From an uncultured Bacteroidales bacterium (GTDB taxonomy: Bacteria > Bacteroidota > Bacteroidia > Bacteroidales > Bacteroidaceae): a stretch of 30,974 bases of DNA. The translations under genes and the position numbers were made by a program. Position 1 is the first letter of the stretch; each line of letters begins with the position of its first letter. The notes beneath the pieces were generated by a model, which saw nothing but the letters and a program-made list of their open reading frames with translations, was not told where the DNA came from and ran no database searches. The stretch lies in contig CALKIW010000160.1 of NCBI GenBank assembly GCA_937995875.1, forward strand, positions 1-30,974, given 5' to 3'. Below are positions 22,099 to 30,974 of this stretch, piece after piece.

Positions 22099-24120
22099 TT
22101 ATGGGAGGATTGTAACTTTCCTGATCGTCAGTCCATCGCCCTGAACAATAAAGCTTGTATTGCTCCAGCCATCTGACTTTGCTCCTGTAACCCAATCGAT
22201 CATATCCTGAGTGAGTACCACTTCCAAAGCTGCTTTGTCACCGTCCCAGTCAGCAACCGTGATGAACGTAGTCCAATTCGGATCATTGAACTGTATCTGT
22301 CCCGTGCCCGTCTTATAGAATATTATCTTGGATGTTCCGGCTGTGAGCTTCAAATCTTTCAGACTTGGTGTAACATTATTCTGAACGCGGAAACGTCCGG
22401 AATCGTCCCAAGTAATGTTCAAGGGGAAACTCATCACTTTCGAACGGTCTTCACTGAAACAACATGCCGTAATATCCACCTCCGCAGGCACCACTTCAAA
22501 AGTACCCACTTCGTAACGTGTACCGTCAAATCCCTCAAATGAGAGTTTATAACTGCCTGTTTCGGCTGTAGCAGGAACTTGGCAAGTAAACGTTGTTGAT
22601 GTTCGCGAGCTATATTTAGTCACCTTATAAGAGCCTATGTAGATATTCTCTACCCTATCAAAATTCTTACCCGTTATGGTAATTGTGGAGCCTGCCGTTG
22701 CACTTGCCGGATTGATGGCACTGACAGACGGATCCGTAGCAGCCTGAATGGTCAGTCCGGAAGTAATTTCTACTGTTTCACCGTTCTTCAAGTTCAGGGT
22801 GAATCCCGTGCCGGAAGATGCAGCAGGAACAGTTAAGGCAATGGCAGTGGCATTATGAGCAATAAATTCGCTCACCTTCTGCGGGGTCTCTCCCGGGAAT
22901 GTCACCGAAGCCACAAGATCGAGATCCTTACCCTCAATTATTACCTTATTGCCGGCAATAAGCGATGCAGGATTGCAACCGGTAACTGTAGGCTTTACTA
23001 ATTTGTATGCAACAGTAACCGTTTTACCGTTGGCAAGACTCAGCGTGATGTCTCCGCCCTGAGCAGTTTCAGGCACAACAGCTACAACCTTTGTAGCAGA
23101 AACAGACCCCAACTGGCCTTCAGCATTCGGGAAAGCGATACCGGTGACAAGGTCAAGATCCTTGCCGGCAATGTTAATTTTAGCTCCATTCTTCACCGAA
23201 GAGGGTGTTGCGCTTAAGTTAGAAGGTACTACAGTGGTTATATTTCCAGCAGGAATGCTAATACCGGACTTGGTAACAAGCGACACTTCACCGTCGCCTG
23301 CTTTGTCGGGCAAAGCAAATGTAAGCGATTGCGCACTCTTGGAAATAAACATAGAGTCATCAACAGTAGCTCCTACCAGCTTGACACCAGCAATTTGCGT
23401 TAGGCCCGCACCACTCACAGTAATGGATTGTCCGGCCTTTACAGTCTCCGGAGTAATACCCTTCACTGTCGGCAGATTGACAACGAGCACTTCTTCGGTC
23501 TGAATTTCAGTAGGAGTTTCTGCTGCATCAGTCAGCGTGAACTTTCCTGTTCGCGCACCTTCAGGAATTGCTACCTGAATGGTGTAACGGTCATGGACAA
23601 CAAATTTTTCTTCCTTGACTGTATCGTTCTCGGCAAACACAATGCCGTGAATAAGATTCAGGTAATCTCCCTTCACGGTGACCACATCGCCCACATTTCC
23701 TGAGAGTGTGCCCTCAGTGCCCACGTAGAACTTGGAAATCTCAATATCCTCACGATAGGTAATCGGGGTAATGGTCATAATCTTTCCACCCTTAGGCGTT
23801 ACCAAAGAAACGAGACCGGTATCACACTTCTCGGCCGGAACCTGAATAGAAATCTTACTGTGCGCTCCCGATGCCAACACTTCAATGGAAGTGATGGGAT
23901 CTGCTCCCGGCAGATTGACCTCAGTAATCTGGTCAAGGTTGCTGCCATAGAAATAAAGCGTACCTCCACGCAACACCGGACATGGGCCAAATGAATTCAA
24001 GGCGATCTCATTGCCATATTGGTCTGTGTTCAGATCATCGCCCTCGTTGCAGGCTGTCAACGACAGTCCGACAAGGACTGTCATTAACAGGACGAATATG
24101 TTATTGATAAACTTTTTCAT
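22099..24120 (-). CDS. Multi-IPT/TIG surface glycan-binding lipoprotein
   Basis: A 673-residue lipoprotein with lipobox LTAC (Cys24), followed by acidic NEGDD, which fits export to the outer surface in Bacteroidetes. After it I count about six IPT/TIG-like Ig repeats of 75-95 residues each. They begin near FGPCPVLRGGTLYFYGSNL, FYVGTEGTLSGNVGDVV, ITPETVKAGQSITVSG, ATPSSVKNGAKINIAG, CNPASLIAGNKVIIEG and INPASATAGSTITITG. Most contain the family 'P-x-x-x-x-x-G-x-x-x-x-I-x-G-x-x-L' line. A final beta-sandwich (from about residue 550, VDITACCFSEDRS onward, with W and D residues in DPNWTTFITVADWDGD) is the likely glycan-binding end. It should stand as a stalk that presents the binding module. It follows the 442-residue glycan-binding gene at 21 bases. 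Confidence 0.85.
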   Translation of the reverse strand: MKKFINNIFVLLMTVLVGLSLTACNEGDDLNTDQYGNEIALNSFGPCPVLRGGTLYFYGSNLDQITEVNLPGADPITSIEVLASGAHSKISIQVPAEKCDTGLVSLVTPKGGKIMTITPITYREDIEISKFYVGTEGTLSGNVGDVVTVKGDYLNLIHGIVFAENDTVKEEKFVVHDRYTIQVAIPEGARTGKFTLTDAAETPTEIQTEEVLVVNLPTVKGITPETVKAGQSITVSGAGLTQIAGVKLVGATVDDSMFISKSAQSLTFALPDKAGDGEVSLVTKSGISIPAGNITTVVPSNLSATPSSVKNGAKINIAGKDLDLVTGIAFPNAEGQLGSVSATKVVAVVPETAQGGDITLSLANGKTVTVAYKLVKPTVTGCNPASLIAGNKVIIEGKDLDLVASVTFPGETPQKVSEFIAHNATAIALTVPAASSGTGFTLNLKNGETVEITSGLTIQAATDPSVSAINPASATAGSTITITGKNFDRVENIYIGSYKVTKYSSRTSTTFTCQVPATAETGSYKLSFEGFDGTRYEVGTFEVVPAEVDITACCFSEDRSKVMSFPLNITWDDSGRFRVQNNVTPSLKDLKLTAGTSKIIFYKTGTGQIQFNDPNWTTFITVADWDGDKAALEVVLTQDMIDWVTGAKSDGWSNTSFIVQGDGLTIRKVTILP

Positions 24121-24141
24121 ATCTCAATCTTGATTTTAGCA

Positions 24142-25470
24142 TTATTTATTGGGAACTACACGAATATTATCAATCTTGATGATTGGGCGGCAATCAACTC
24201 CGTTAGGAATAACCGTCTTATCACCATAGCTTCCCGTAACAACGAAGATCGTCAAACTGGCGAAATCTTCTACCGTAGAGAACTTCTTTTTGGCAGCATT
24301 TCCATCCCAGTCCTTATTGAAATCGGTGAAAGGAATCGTTACCGTCACCCACTTGTCTCCGGTGTCATAGGAAGTAGCATCGTTATGCCAAGGCATATAG
24401 AGTGCCCGTCCCCACCCGTCTTCGTTTTTGAAGAAGGTGTTGTTGGCCTCAAACAGCTTAATCTTATCCGGGCCTGCAAAAATAAGCTGCATAGGTGCGG
24501 CACGCCAAGCGTTGGCTGAAGGAATAAGCATTTCAAACTTCAAGCTCTTTTCTTCCCAATTTGAGAAGTCGGCTACGTCGTTCAATTTAGGTCCATCACC
24601 GTCAAAAGTCTTATCCCATGTTCCGGCCCAATACTCAAAGGCGAAGTCGCCGTCATTCCACTCTCCCTCAGCACTCATGTCGGCATCGCCAAGCAAAAGA
24701 TAGTTACCACTGAGCGATGTCTCATCAGACTGTATGGGGCGAGCGTGCCATCCATGATTGCCAAGTACGTTTGTTCCATCATAGGGTGTGTCGAAATCGA
24801 ACAACATTCCACGATTATCCCTATATTCAAAAGGTGCTTTTGTCGATCCGTACTTTGAGGAGATAGTGATTTTCTCATGTTCAGGCATATCTTCCGGCAT
24901 CGTCATCGTGATGCTTGTCTTGGTTATCTTAGATATTGCGCTGCGAGGAACTGTATAGTTGCTGCCCACAGCAATCTCCAAGGGGAAGTTGTCGTAGTCA
25001 AGAAAATAATCTCCCGTAATCGTGACTTCCTCTCCGGCATCAGCCCATTCGTTGCTCATCGACGATATTGTCGGTGCAGGAACAATGACTTTAAAATCAT
25101 ATGGGATAGTATCGTTGGAAGTTGTGACCATGTACATCTTGTCTGATACCACTGTCGGAATAGTTTTCGGCACAGATACAATGATCGTATGATCGGTCAT
25201 ATAACTGGTATTGAGCACTGCATTTTGGTCGTTGAAAACAAGTTCCTTGATGCTTTTCAGGTTGTTACCCACCAAGCAAATCGACGCCTGCATAGGAGCC
25301 TCTACGAGCAGGGAATCCTTACTGCCGACATCCGCCGGACGAATATAATACACCGTTGGAGTGCCACCCGTAGGCTCATACTTATCGGGCTCGTCCTTGC
25401 AAGAAGACAAGGTAACGCAGACTGTGGCAAGCGCTATCATGCAAGCCCATTTCATATTTATTACTTTCAT
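24142..25470 (-). CDS. IPT-type surface glycan-binding lipoprotein (SGBP-B-like)
   Basis: A 442-residue lipoprotein with lipobox LSSC (Cys24). An internal Met6 (25455) would give a shorter but equally good signal peptide. Residues 25-130 and 131-225 are two Ig/IPT-like domains (YYIRPADVGSKDSLLVEAPM; ISSMSNEWADAGEEVTITGD). The C-terminal 220 residues form a beta-sandwich rich in Trp (WHARPIQSDE, EYWAGTWDK, MPWHNDA), ending in IIKIDNIRVVP. This is the layout of the glycan-binding surface proteins encoded right after susD in many loci (SGBP-B type, such as the xyloglucan-binding example). It is expected to capture the polysaccharide at the outer membrane and to help SusC/SusD. It lies 29 bases after susD. 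The mannan or glucomannan ligand is inferred from the operon, not from this sequence. Confidence 0.88.
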   Translation of the reverse strand: MKVINMKWACMIALATVCVTLSSCKDEPDKYEPTGGTPTVYYIRPADVGSKDSLLVEAPMQASICLVGNNLKSIKELVFNDQNAVLNTSYMTDHTIIVSVPKTIPTVVSDKMYMVTTSNDTIPYDFKVIVPAPTISSMSNEWADAGEEVTITGDYFLDYDNFPLEIAVGSNYTVPRSAISKITKTSITMTMPEDMPEHEKITISSKYGSTKAPFEYRDNRGMLFDFDTPYDGTNVLGNHGWHARPIQSDETSLSGNYLLLGDADMSAEGEWNDGDFAFEYWAGTWDKTFDGDGPKLNDVADFSNWEEKSLKFEMLIPSANAWRAAPMQLIFAGPDKIKLFEANNTFFKNEDGWGRALYMPWHNDATSYDTGDKWVTVTIPFTDFNKDWDGNAAKKKFSTVEDFASLTIFVVTGSYGDKTVIPNGVDCRPIIKIDNIRVVPNK

Positions 25471-25499
25471 TTTGATAAGTCGTTTTAGATTAATGACAT

Positions 25500-27251
25500 T
25501 TAGTAACTATAGGTACTGCGTACGTCAACATGGACAGCCTCCACATTGCTTCCGAGATTAGGATTCAAAGCTACGTCCTCAGTCGGGAACGGCAGTTGGA
25601 AACTGTGCTCAGTCACATTGGGAATAGGTGTGTCCTCATCATATTGCATTTCTCCTTCGTCCTCGTCGTGCGACCAAACTTCCGATTCAAAATACCTCTT
25701 GTAAACTACGTCACAGTTGAACAGCGCATTACGTTTCTGTGCCTTGATTTCCGCAATACAAGCATTCACGTCATAATAGCTTCGTCTCACAAAGTCGTAC
25801 CAACGGTCGCCCTCTCCGGCAAATTCCAACCGGCGTTCTTTCCACACATCGTCGAAAGTCAGTGAGGTCTTTTCCACATCGGTAGGCACTGCCCGCTGGT
25901 GCACCGCATTAAAGGCTGCCAGAGCATCAGCATTGGTTGTGGTACCTCCATCCATCAGCGTATGAGCTTCTGCAAGCACCAGATATACATCCGAAAGACG
26001 CAGTATATGTGTGGCCAAAGCACTGGCCATACGGCCGGCAGCGATCCCCGTCTCTGCCAAATGGTCGGCATTGTTGCCATAAAGGTTTTTCACATTGGTA
26101 CCTCCACAGGGGGCCTGACACTGTCCGGTAGCTGCACTGTTATAGGTTTTGTCGTACCAGAACTTGAGGTAGTCGAGCCCTTTCTTGCCATTGCCTAAAT
26201 CTTGATCACGCCAGAAATAGCTGTAAACATCACCGGCCAGCATCACCGTAGCCTGGCGACGGGCGTCCTTGTCAATACGTTTGGTAGGATCATCCTTCGG
26301 AGATACTCCATAAGCCTCGATCAAATCGAGTGATGGGCCACCCCATCCTCCCCAGCAGTCTCCATTCTCGTCAAATCCCTCCGGTGCAAGGTCGCTCTGA
26401 AGTGTGTTCTGACAGGTCCATTGAGCACCAACCGTCCAGCGCCATGCAAAGAGGCTCTCATCACTGACATTGTTGCTTCCGCGGAAAATATCAGAATAAA
26501 CTCCTAACAACGAACGTCCGGAGTTATCGATAACATCCTTCGCATAAGCTGCGGCCTTAGCCAAATCATCCTTGTTCAACGTGCCACTCACACCTGCTTT
26601 GGCCAGATATACTTTAGCCAGCAGACCTTCTGCACAATAGTAATCTATACGCCCTGTTGTGCTTTTAGTCTTCGGAAGCAGTTCCAATGCTTTCTCAAGG
26701 GTCATGACGATATAATCATAAACGTCGGCCTTCTGTACCTTCGGCAACGTATTATAGTTACCGGCTGCAAGGGTCTCTGAATTGCTATGTATGATAGGAA
26801 CATCGCCAAACGACCGCACGAGGAAAAAATAGGCCATTGCCTTCCAGGCAAGACACTCACCTTCGCATTGGTTTTTAATCGCTTCAGATGCACTGGCGCC
26901 TTTCAAAGATTCATACACCGTACTGCAATGACCGATTACCGACCAAAGCGAATAAGACATATTGATAAGGTCGACATCCGACCCATTAACACTAAAGTTC
27001 AGATAGGGGCTTCCTCCCATATACATATTGCCCGAAAGCACCTCACCCACTTTGACAAAGCCACGCTGGAAATCATACCAGGGTGAGTTGTAGAGGTAGT
27101 TCACGCCCGAGACGCAAGCCGCATCCGACTGATAATAGTTTTCCGTATTGTAGTTGTCTTCCACCGGTCTGTCTAAGAAGTCATCGCAAGAGGAAAGACC
27201 CAAGCCCATAAGTATGGCCGCTACAACGTATTTGATATTCTTAGTTTTCAT
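25500..27251 (-). CDS. susD: SusD/RagB family glycan-binding lipoprotein
   Basis: A 583-residue outer-membrane lipoprotein (lipobox LSSC, Cys22, followed by DDFLD, the usual SusD start). It belongs to the SusD family by its TPR-type helices (SEAIKNQCEGECLAWKAMAY), the early 'L.RP..D.YNTENYYQ' type region, and the conserved C-terminal sequence ERRLEFAGEGDRWYDFVRR. SusD-type proteins form a lid over the SusC barrel and feed it glycan; the specific ligand must come from the binding face, which I cannot read from sequence. The gene lies 22 bases after susC and 29 before the SGBP gene, in the standard order. The symbol marks the family homologue, not a proven orthologue of the starch system. Confidence 0.95.
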   Translation of the reverse strand: MKTKNIKYVVAAILMGLGLSSCDDFLDRPVEDNYNTENYYQSDAACVSGVNYLYNSPWYDFQRGFVKVGEVLSGNMYMGGSPYLNFSVNGSDVDLINMSYSLWSVIGHCSTVYESLKGASASEAIKNQCEGECLAWKAMAYFFLVRSFGDVPIIHSNSETLAAGNYNTLPKVQKADVYDYIVMTLEKALELLPKTKSTTGRIDYYCAEGLLAKVYLAKAGVSGTLNKDDLAKAAAYAKDVIDNSGRSLLGVYSDIFRGSNNVSDESLFAWRWTVGAQWTCQNTLQSDLAPEGFDENGDCWGGWGGPSLDLIEAYGVSPKDDPTKRIDKDARRQATVMLAGDVYSYFWRDQDLGNGKKGLDYLKFWYDKTYNSAATGQCQAPCGGTNVKNLYGNNADHLAETGIAAGRMASALATHILRLSDVYLVLAEAHTLMDGGTTTNADALAAFNAVHQRAVPTDVEKTSLTFDDVWKERRLEFAGEGDRWYDFVRRSYYDVNACIAEIKAQKRNALFNCDVVYKRYFESEVWSHDEDEGEMQYDEDTPIPNVTEHSFQLPFPTEDVALNPNLGSNVEAVHVDVRSTYSY

Positions 27252-27273
27252 TGTTTATTCCTTTATATGATCT

Positions 27274-30200
27274 TTAAAATGACACATCTAATCCCAGAGA
27301 GAATGTTGTCGGAGACGGGTAACGGCCGTTGTCCAAATTGTAGACATTGGCACTTGCCGGTGAAATTCCCACTTCCGGATCATAACCGTCATAACCTGTA
27401 ATGGTAAAGAGATTGGTTGCATTCAATGACAGACGCAGGTTGGTCAGTCCGATTTTCTGTATGAGTTTGCGGTCGAAAGTGTACCCCAGCGTGAGACTCT
27501 TCAAGCGGAGATACGACCCGTTTTCTATGTATCGACTGCTCCACGCATCATTGTTATTAGGGTCATTGAGTGTGGCACGGGGTAAAGCAGCATCGGTATT
27601 CGACACAACTACCCGTGAAACATCATCAAACCAGCGGTCAGCCGTATTGCCATCGGCGGGCATCAGGCGAGCACGACTATCGACACTCTTTAACTGATTA
27701 GACCAAACCGTGTTCATCTGTGTGAGCTTCATCTTCATGTAGTTACCAACCTTTCCACCACAAACACCATTAATAAAGATGTTCAAGTCGAAATTACGAT
27801 AACGGAATGTGTTGTTAAAACCGAATGTAAACTTGGGGAACGGTGAGCCCAGGTCTGTCTTGTCGTTCTCATCAATGACACCGTCATTGTTCACGTCCTT
27901 GTACTTGATGTCGCCCACAAACGTGGTGTTGGTACGACTGTACTTGGAAGGATCGGGGTTCCACGACTTCGTTCCGTCAGCGTTGGTGATAATGGGGTTG
28001 TTTTGTTGCATGGTATTCACCGGAGAATTGATAATATCGTTGAAATCCTTGTAGATTCCCTCCACCTCATAACCGTAGAAACGGAACAGCGACTGTCCGG
28101 GAACCGTGCGGGAAACCACGTCGTTCCATTGTCCGTAGCCCAACAGTGCCGTACTTCCGGCAAGACTCCTGAGCTCATTTTTGTTGAACGAGATGTTGAA
28201 ATCCGTGGACCATTCAAAATTCTTCGAAACTATCGGTTTAGCGTTGATGCTCACCTCAAAGCCCTTGTTACTGATGTCGCCATAGTTGCCCCAAGGTGCA
28301 GAGAGAACAGAAGACTCATTACCACTCGTTCCCATAATCGACGGGAGATTGAGCTGCATCAACATATCTTTCGACTCCTTGCTGTACCAGTCGAACGTAA
28401 AGTTCAGTCGATTATTGAGGAATCCAAGGTCGAGTCCCACGTTCCACTGTTCCTGAGTCTCCCACTTGATGTCAAGGTTCTTCAGGTTTCTGGGGCGGTA
28501 GCTGGTGCCAAGTCCTGTAGCCATGACTGACATGGATGAACCCCAAAGGTATCCACCAATGCCGGCGTTACCGGTCTGACCCCATCCCACACGCAGTTTG
28601 CCGTTGCTCAGCCAGTCTCCTATTGCCTCTTTGACAAATTCCTCGTTTGAGAAACGCCAGGCCACTGCCAGCGAATGGAAGCCTGCCCATCGTTTGTTTG
28701 GGCCAAAATTGGAACTACCGTCATAGCGGTAAGTATAAGTAGCCAGATAGCGGTCGTCGTAATTATAAGTCTCGCGGGTGAAGAAAGAGGCCATCGCACT
28801 GCTACCCCATCCATTTCCAATCTGTGGATCGCCCGTACCCAATGCGGGATTGTGGATGATATCGCTTGGCAGATTAGTGTTGAAAACCGAAGTATAATCA
28901 TATTTGGATTCCCACATCTCCTGCCCAAGCATAGCTGAAATACTGTGCTTGCCAAACTGGTTGGTATAGGTCAGATAGTTGCTGAGAGACCAGTATTTGT
29001 TACTGTTTTTCTGTATGCGACTCTGATTTTGGCTGCGATTCCATCTACCAAGGTTTACTTTCGGATTATAGGTATCTGCCTTGGATGCACCTATACTAAA
29101 TCCAAGTTGCGAGTGCCATACAAAATTTTTCAGGAACGTCACATCTGCATAGACACTACCATTTAGCGTCTGTCGATCGAGCAGAATGTCGTCAAGTTTA
29201 GCTAAAGCAATCGGGTTGGGATTAACAAAACCTTCTTTCGACACACTGGAATAGCCACCGTCGATGTTGTAGATTTGAATATCGGGCGGAGTGGTGAGAG
29301 AATATGATATCAATCCCTCATCACTATCGGCCAGCTTCAAACTTTCATTGGTCTCACTGTAAGTGGCGTTCATACCGAGTTTCAACCACTTCTTGAGCTG
29401 TGCGTCAAGATTGGCACGGAACGAATATCGTCCGAAATGGCTGTCGATAATCGTACCGTTCTGGTCGCCGAAGTTACCCGACACAAAATATTTCACTTGG
29501 TCCGTACCACCCTCCGCACTCACTTGGTGAGAGTTAGACCATGCCGTGCGGAACACAGCATCCTGCCAGTTGGTGCCGACACCGAGGATAGATGGGTCGC
29601 TGTAATTCAAATCCGGTTTAGCAATCTCGCCCTGAGCCACCATATCATTATAGTAGCCTGCAAACTCGCGAAGATTCATAACGTCCAGACGTTTGTTCTG
29701 ACGCGACATTGTCACTTGTCCGTTATAGCTGAACTTAGCTTCACCGCTCTTTCCGCGTTTTGTCGTGATGAGCACCACGCCATTGGCACCCTGAGCACCA
29801 TAGATAGCCGTGGCCGATGCGTCTTTCAACACCTCCATGCTCACAATGTCAGACGGATTGAGCAGCGACAATGGTGATACGGCAGAGTGACTACCGTTGC
29901 CCAAAGCGTCGCCAAGTCCCAGACTTGCGCCACTATTGCTTCCACCTTGCCAAATCACACCGTCTACCACATAAAGTGGATCGGAGTTGGCATTAATTGT
30001 AGCCAGACCACGAATATTAATAGACACTGCCGAGCCCGGAGCACCCGACGTCTGCATTGAAGTAATACCCGAAATACGACCTTGCAAGGCCTGGTCCACG
30101 TTGGTAATCGGTGCCGACTTGAGCGTTTTCTCGTCCAACGAGGCTGAGGCACCCGCCAAATCGCTCTTCTTCATCGTACCATAGCCCACTACTACCACCT

Positions 30201-30561
30201 CATCAATAGAGTGAAGGTCTTCTTTAAGTTTAATGTTGTAGGTGGTGCGACCGTCGGTTTTAATCGTCTGGGTCGTATATCCCACATAAGAGACTTCGAG
30301 CACAGCACCCTTGGGGACGCTGAGCGTAAAGTTTCCATCCAGATCGGTAACTGTGGCATTCATAATGCCCTCTACCCTTACCGTAGCCCCGATGATGGGC
30401 CCCTGAGTATCAGAAACATTACCCCGTATCTGCCGAGCCTGCTGCACGACATCGGGAAAACGTGATTCGCCACTCGCGCATACAGTCGGCGAATAGCTAA
30501 GCAATGCTAAGGACATGAATCCTGTAAGCAATAGCGCATGCTTGTTGTAAGTTAGTTCCAT
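27274..30561 (-). CDS. susC: SusC/RagA family TonB-dependent outer-membrane transporter
   Basis: A 1095-residue beta-barrel importer. Residues 1-29 are a signal peptide (MELTYNKHALLLTGFMSLAL then a Ser/Pro/Ala region). Residues about 45-125 are the CarboxypepD-regulatory-like domain (IRGNVSDTQGPIIGATVRVE, LEVSYVGYTTQTI). It is followed by the SusC signature EVVVVGYGTMKKSDLAGA, which includes the TonB-box-like segment before the plug. The plug (about 130-260) has IRGLATINANSDPLYVVDG and VLKDASATAIYGAQGANGVV. The rest is an aromatic-rich barrel that ends in PSPTTFSLGLDVSF with the terminal Phe needed for barrel assembly. It imports the oligosaccharides freed by the surface enzymes. First gene of the operon, with the promoter candidate at 30715-30722. 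No N-terminal sigma/anti-sigma (secretin/STN) domain is present, so regulation is likely by another kind of sensor outside the window. Confidence 0.96.
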   Translation of the reverse strand: MELTYNKHALLLTGFMSLALLSYSPTVCASGESRFPDVVQQARQIRGNVSDTQGPIIGATVRVEGIMNATVTDLDGNFTLSVPKGAVLEVSYVGYTTQTIKTDGRTTYNIKLKEDLHSIDEVVVVGYGTMKKSDLAGASASLDEKTLKSAPITNVDQALQGRISGITSMQTSGAPGSAVSINIRGLATINANSDPLYVVDGVIWQGGSNSGASLGLGDALGNGSHSAVSPLSLLNPSDIVSMEVLKDASATAIYGAQGANGVVLITTKRGKSGEAKFSYNGQVTMSRQNKRLDVMNLREFAGYYNDMVAQGEIAKPDLNYSDPSILGVGTNWQDAVFRTAWSNSHQVSAEGGTDQVKYFVSGNFGDQNGTIIDSHFGRYSFRANLDAQLKKWLKLGMNATYSETNESLKLADSDEGLISYSLTTPPDIQIYNIDGGYSSVSKEGFVNPNPIALAKLDDILLDRQTLNGSVYADVTFLKNFVWHSQLGFSIGASKADTYNPKVNLGRWNRSQNQSRIQKNSNKYWSLSNYLTYTNQFGKHSISAMLGQEMWESKYDYTSVFNTNLPSDIIHNPALGTGDPQIGNGWGSSAMASFFTRETYNYDDRYLATYTYRYDGSSNFGPNKRWAGFHSLAVAWRFSNEEFVKEAIGDWLSNGKLRVGWGQTGNAGIGGYLWGSSMSVMATGLGTSYRPRNLKNLDIKWETQEQWNVGLDLGFLNNRLNFTFDWYSKESKDMLMQLNLPSIMGTSGNESSVLSAPWGNYGDISNKGFEVSINAKPIVSKNFEWSTDFNISFNKNELRSLAGSTALLGYGQWNDVVSRTVPGQSLFRFYGYEVEGIYKDFNDIINSPVNTMQQNNPIITNADGTKSWNPDPSKYSRTNTTFVGDIKYKDVNNDGVIDENDKTDLGSPFPKFTFGFNNTFRYRNFDLNIFINGVCGGKVGNYMKMKLTQMNTVWSNQLKSVDSRARLMPADGNTADRWFDDVSRVVVSNTDAALPRATLNDPNNNDAWSSRYIENGSYLRLKSLTLGYTFDRKLIQKIGLTNLRLSLNATNLFTITGYDGYDPEVGISPASANVYNLDNGRYPSPTTFSLGLDVSF

Positions 30562-30974
30562 AAATTATATTGGTTTAAGCTTCGTTTTGATATAGAGTTT
30601 AAATAATGTTTATTTCATTTATTTTTAGATAAGTACCATCCCGGTTACAGGATAAGTATTAAGAAATTTATTAGGTTTAACAATTCGGAACACAAGATTC
30701 CCATATATCACTTGCAAAGTTAAATTTTATTTTTCTAAAATAGTAGTATTATTTTGACATTTCATTGTACTATTTTGCCAAATCTATTTTTACTTCATTC
30801 ACAAGTGTTTACTTAGCCTTTATTTCTGCCTTTCTTGATAAAGAGCCTTCACCCCACTGTTATACCGCTCCTCCGAAATGCTACGCCCTCATCTGTTGGG
30901 ATTCTGTGGCCTATACCTTATTATATAAATAGAGGAGACATTTGTACAATATAAGTCGTAACAGGACCGTAATT
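30562..30974. other. Upstream region of the PUL operon, no gene seen
   Basis: 413 bases to the window edge, very A/T-rich near the operon (30570-30800), with neither frame open long enough for a credible gene. It should hold the promoter and any activator site of the operon. The 30800-30974 part is less A/T-rich but shows no motif that I can name. Confidence 0.5.
30715..30722 (-). promoter_or_regulatory. Probable -7 box of the PUL operon
   Basis: Read on the minus strand, TAACTTTG matches TAnnTTTG. It lies about 150 bases before the susC ATG at 30561. No good -33 TTG is found at the normal distance (the place is A/T-rich), which fits a promoter that needs an activator. The untranslated leader would be about 145 bases. 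Confidence 0.6.

Noticed and set aside
1..30974. CRISPR arrays, tRNA or rRNA genes, integrase or attachment sites, insertion sequences
   Set aside because: No regularly spaced repeats, no recognisable RNA gene and no transposase or recombinase motif seen on either strand by eye; a covariance-model scan could still reveal small RNAs.

Overview
The window looks like chromosomal DNA of a Bacteroidales bacterium, most likely Prevotella or a close relative. The reasons are a complete SusC/SusD polysaccharide utilisation locus, lipoproteins with short lipoboxes, DUF3256 and DUF1573 proteins, A-rich leaders in place of strong Shine-Dalgarno sites, several TAnnTTTG promoter boxes, and secreted proteins ending in the Prevotella-type tail 'L-G-x-x-V...KGVYI..G+KVV'. 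No rRNA, tRNA, CRISPR array or insertion sequence was recognised. The genus call is inference.

Layout. (1) 1-3042: the tail of an unidentified gene, a strong hairpin, then a large secreted GH13 alpha-amylase with two starch-binding modules and its own terminator. (2) 3043-3656: about 600 bases without a convincing gene, holding inverted repeats. (3) 3657-9444: a surface-polysaccharide block. On the minus strand are an O-antigen/capsule flippase and a GT2 glycosyltransferase. Diverging on the plus strand are two GT2 enzymes, a GT-B-type glycosyltransferase and a small zinc-ribbon protein, all overlapping. (4) 9445-14451: single genes with clear terminators, namely a conserved protein with a very acidic tail, a DUF1573 protein, a DASS/SLC13 sodium:anion symporter, and two small exported proteins on the minus strand (one DUF3256). 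(5) 14452-17964: a 1170-residue SWIM zinc-finger SNF2 helicase. (6) 18102-30561: one minus-strand operon of seven genes in the order susC, susD, IPT-type glycan-binding lipoprotein, second glycan-binding lipoprotein with about six IPT repeats, small exported protein, bifunctional GH26-GH5 enzyme, and a GH26-like lipoprotein. Its probable promoter is at 30715-30722.

How the locus should work: the GH26 (beta-mannanase type) and GH5 (endo-beta-glucanase type) domains of one secreted enzyme cut a mannan or glucomannan, the IPT lipoproteins hold the chain at the surface, and SusC/SusD import the oligosaccharides. The enzymes that finish the oligosaccharides, any inner-membrane transporter and the sensor/regulator are not in the window.

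The most interesting observation is the last gene of the operon. It keeps the GH26 fold signature along its whole length, but every active-site signature I can place is replaced, including both catalytic glutamates. It therefore looks like a glycosidase turned into a non-catalytic, probably glycan-binding, lipoprotein. Beside it, a 150-residue exported protein appears to share the small N-terminal module of the GH26-GH5 enzyme and carries a sorting-type C-terminus that the enzyme lacks.
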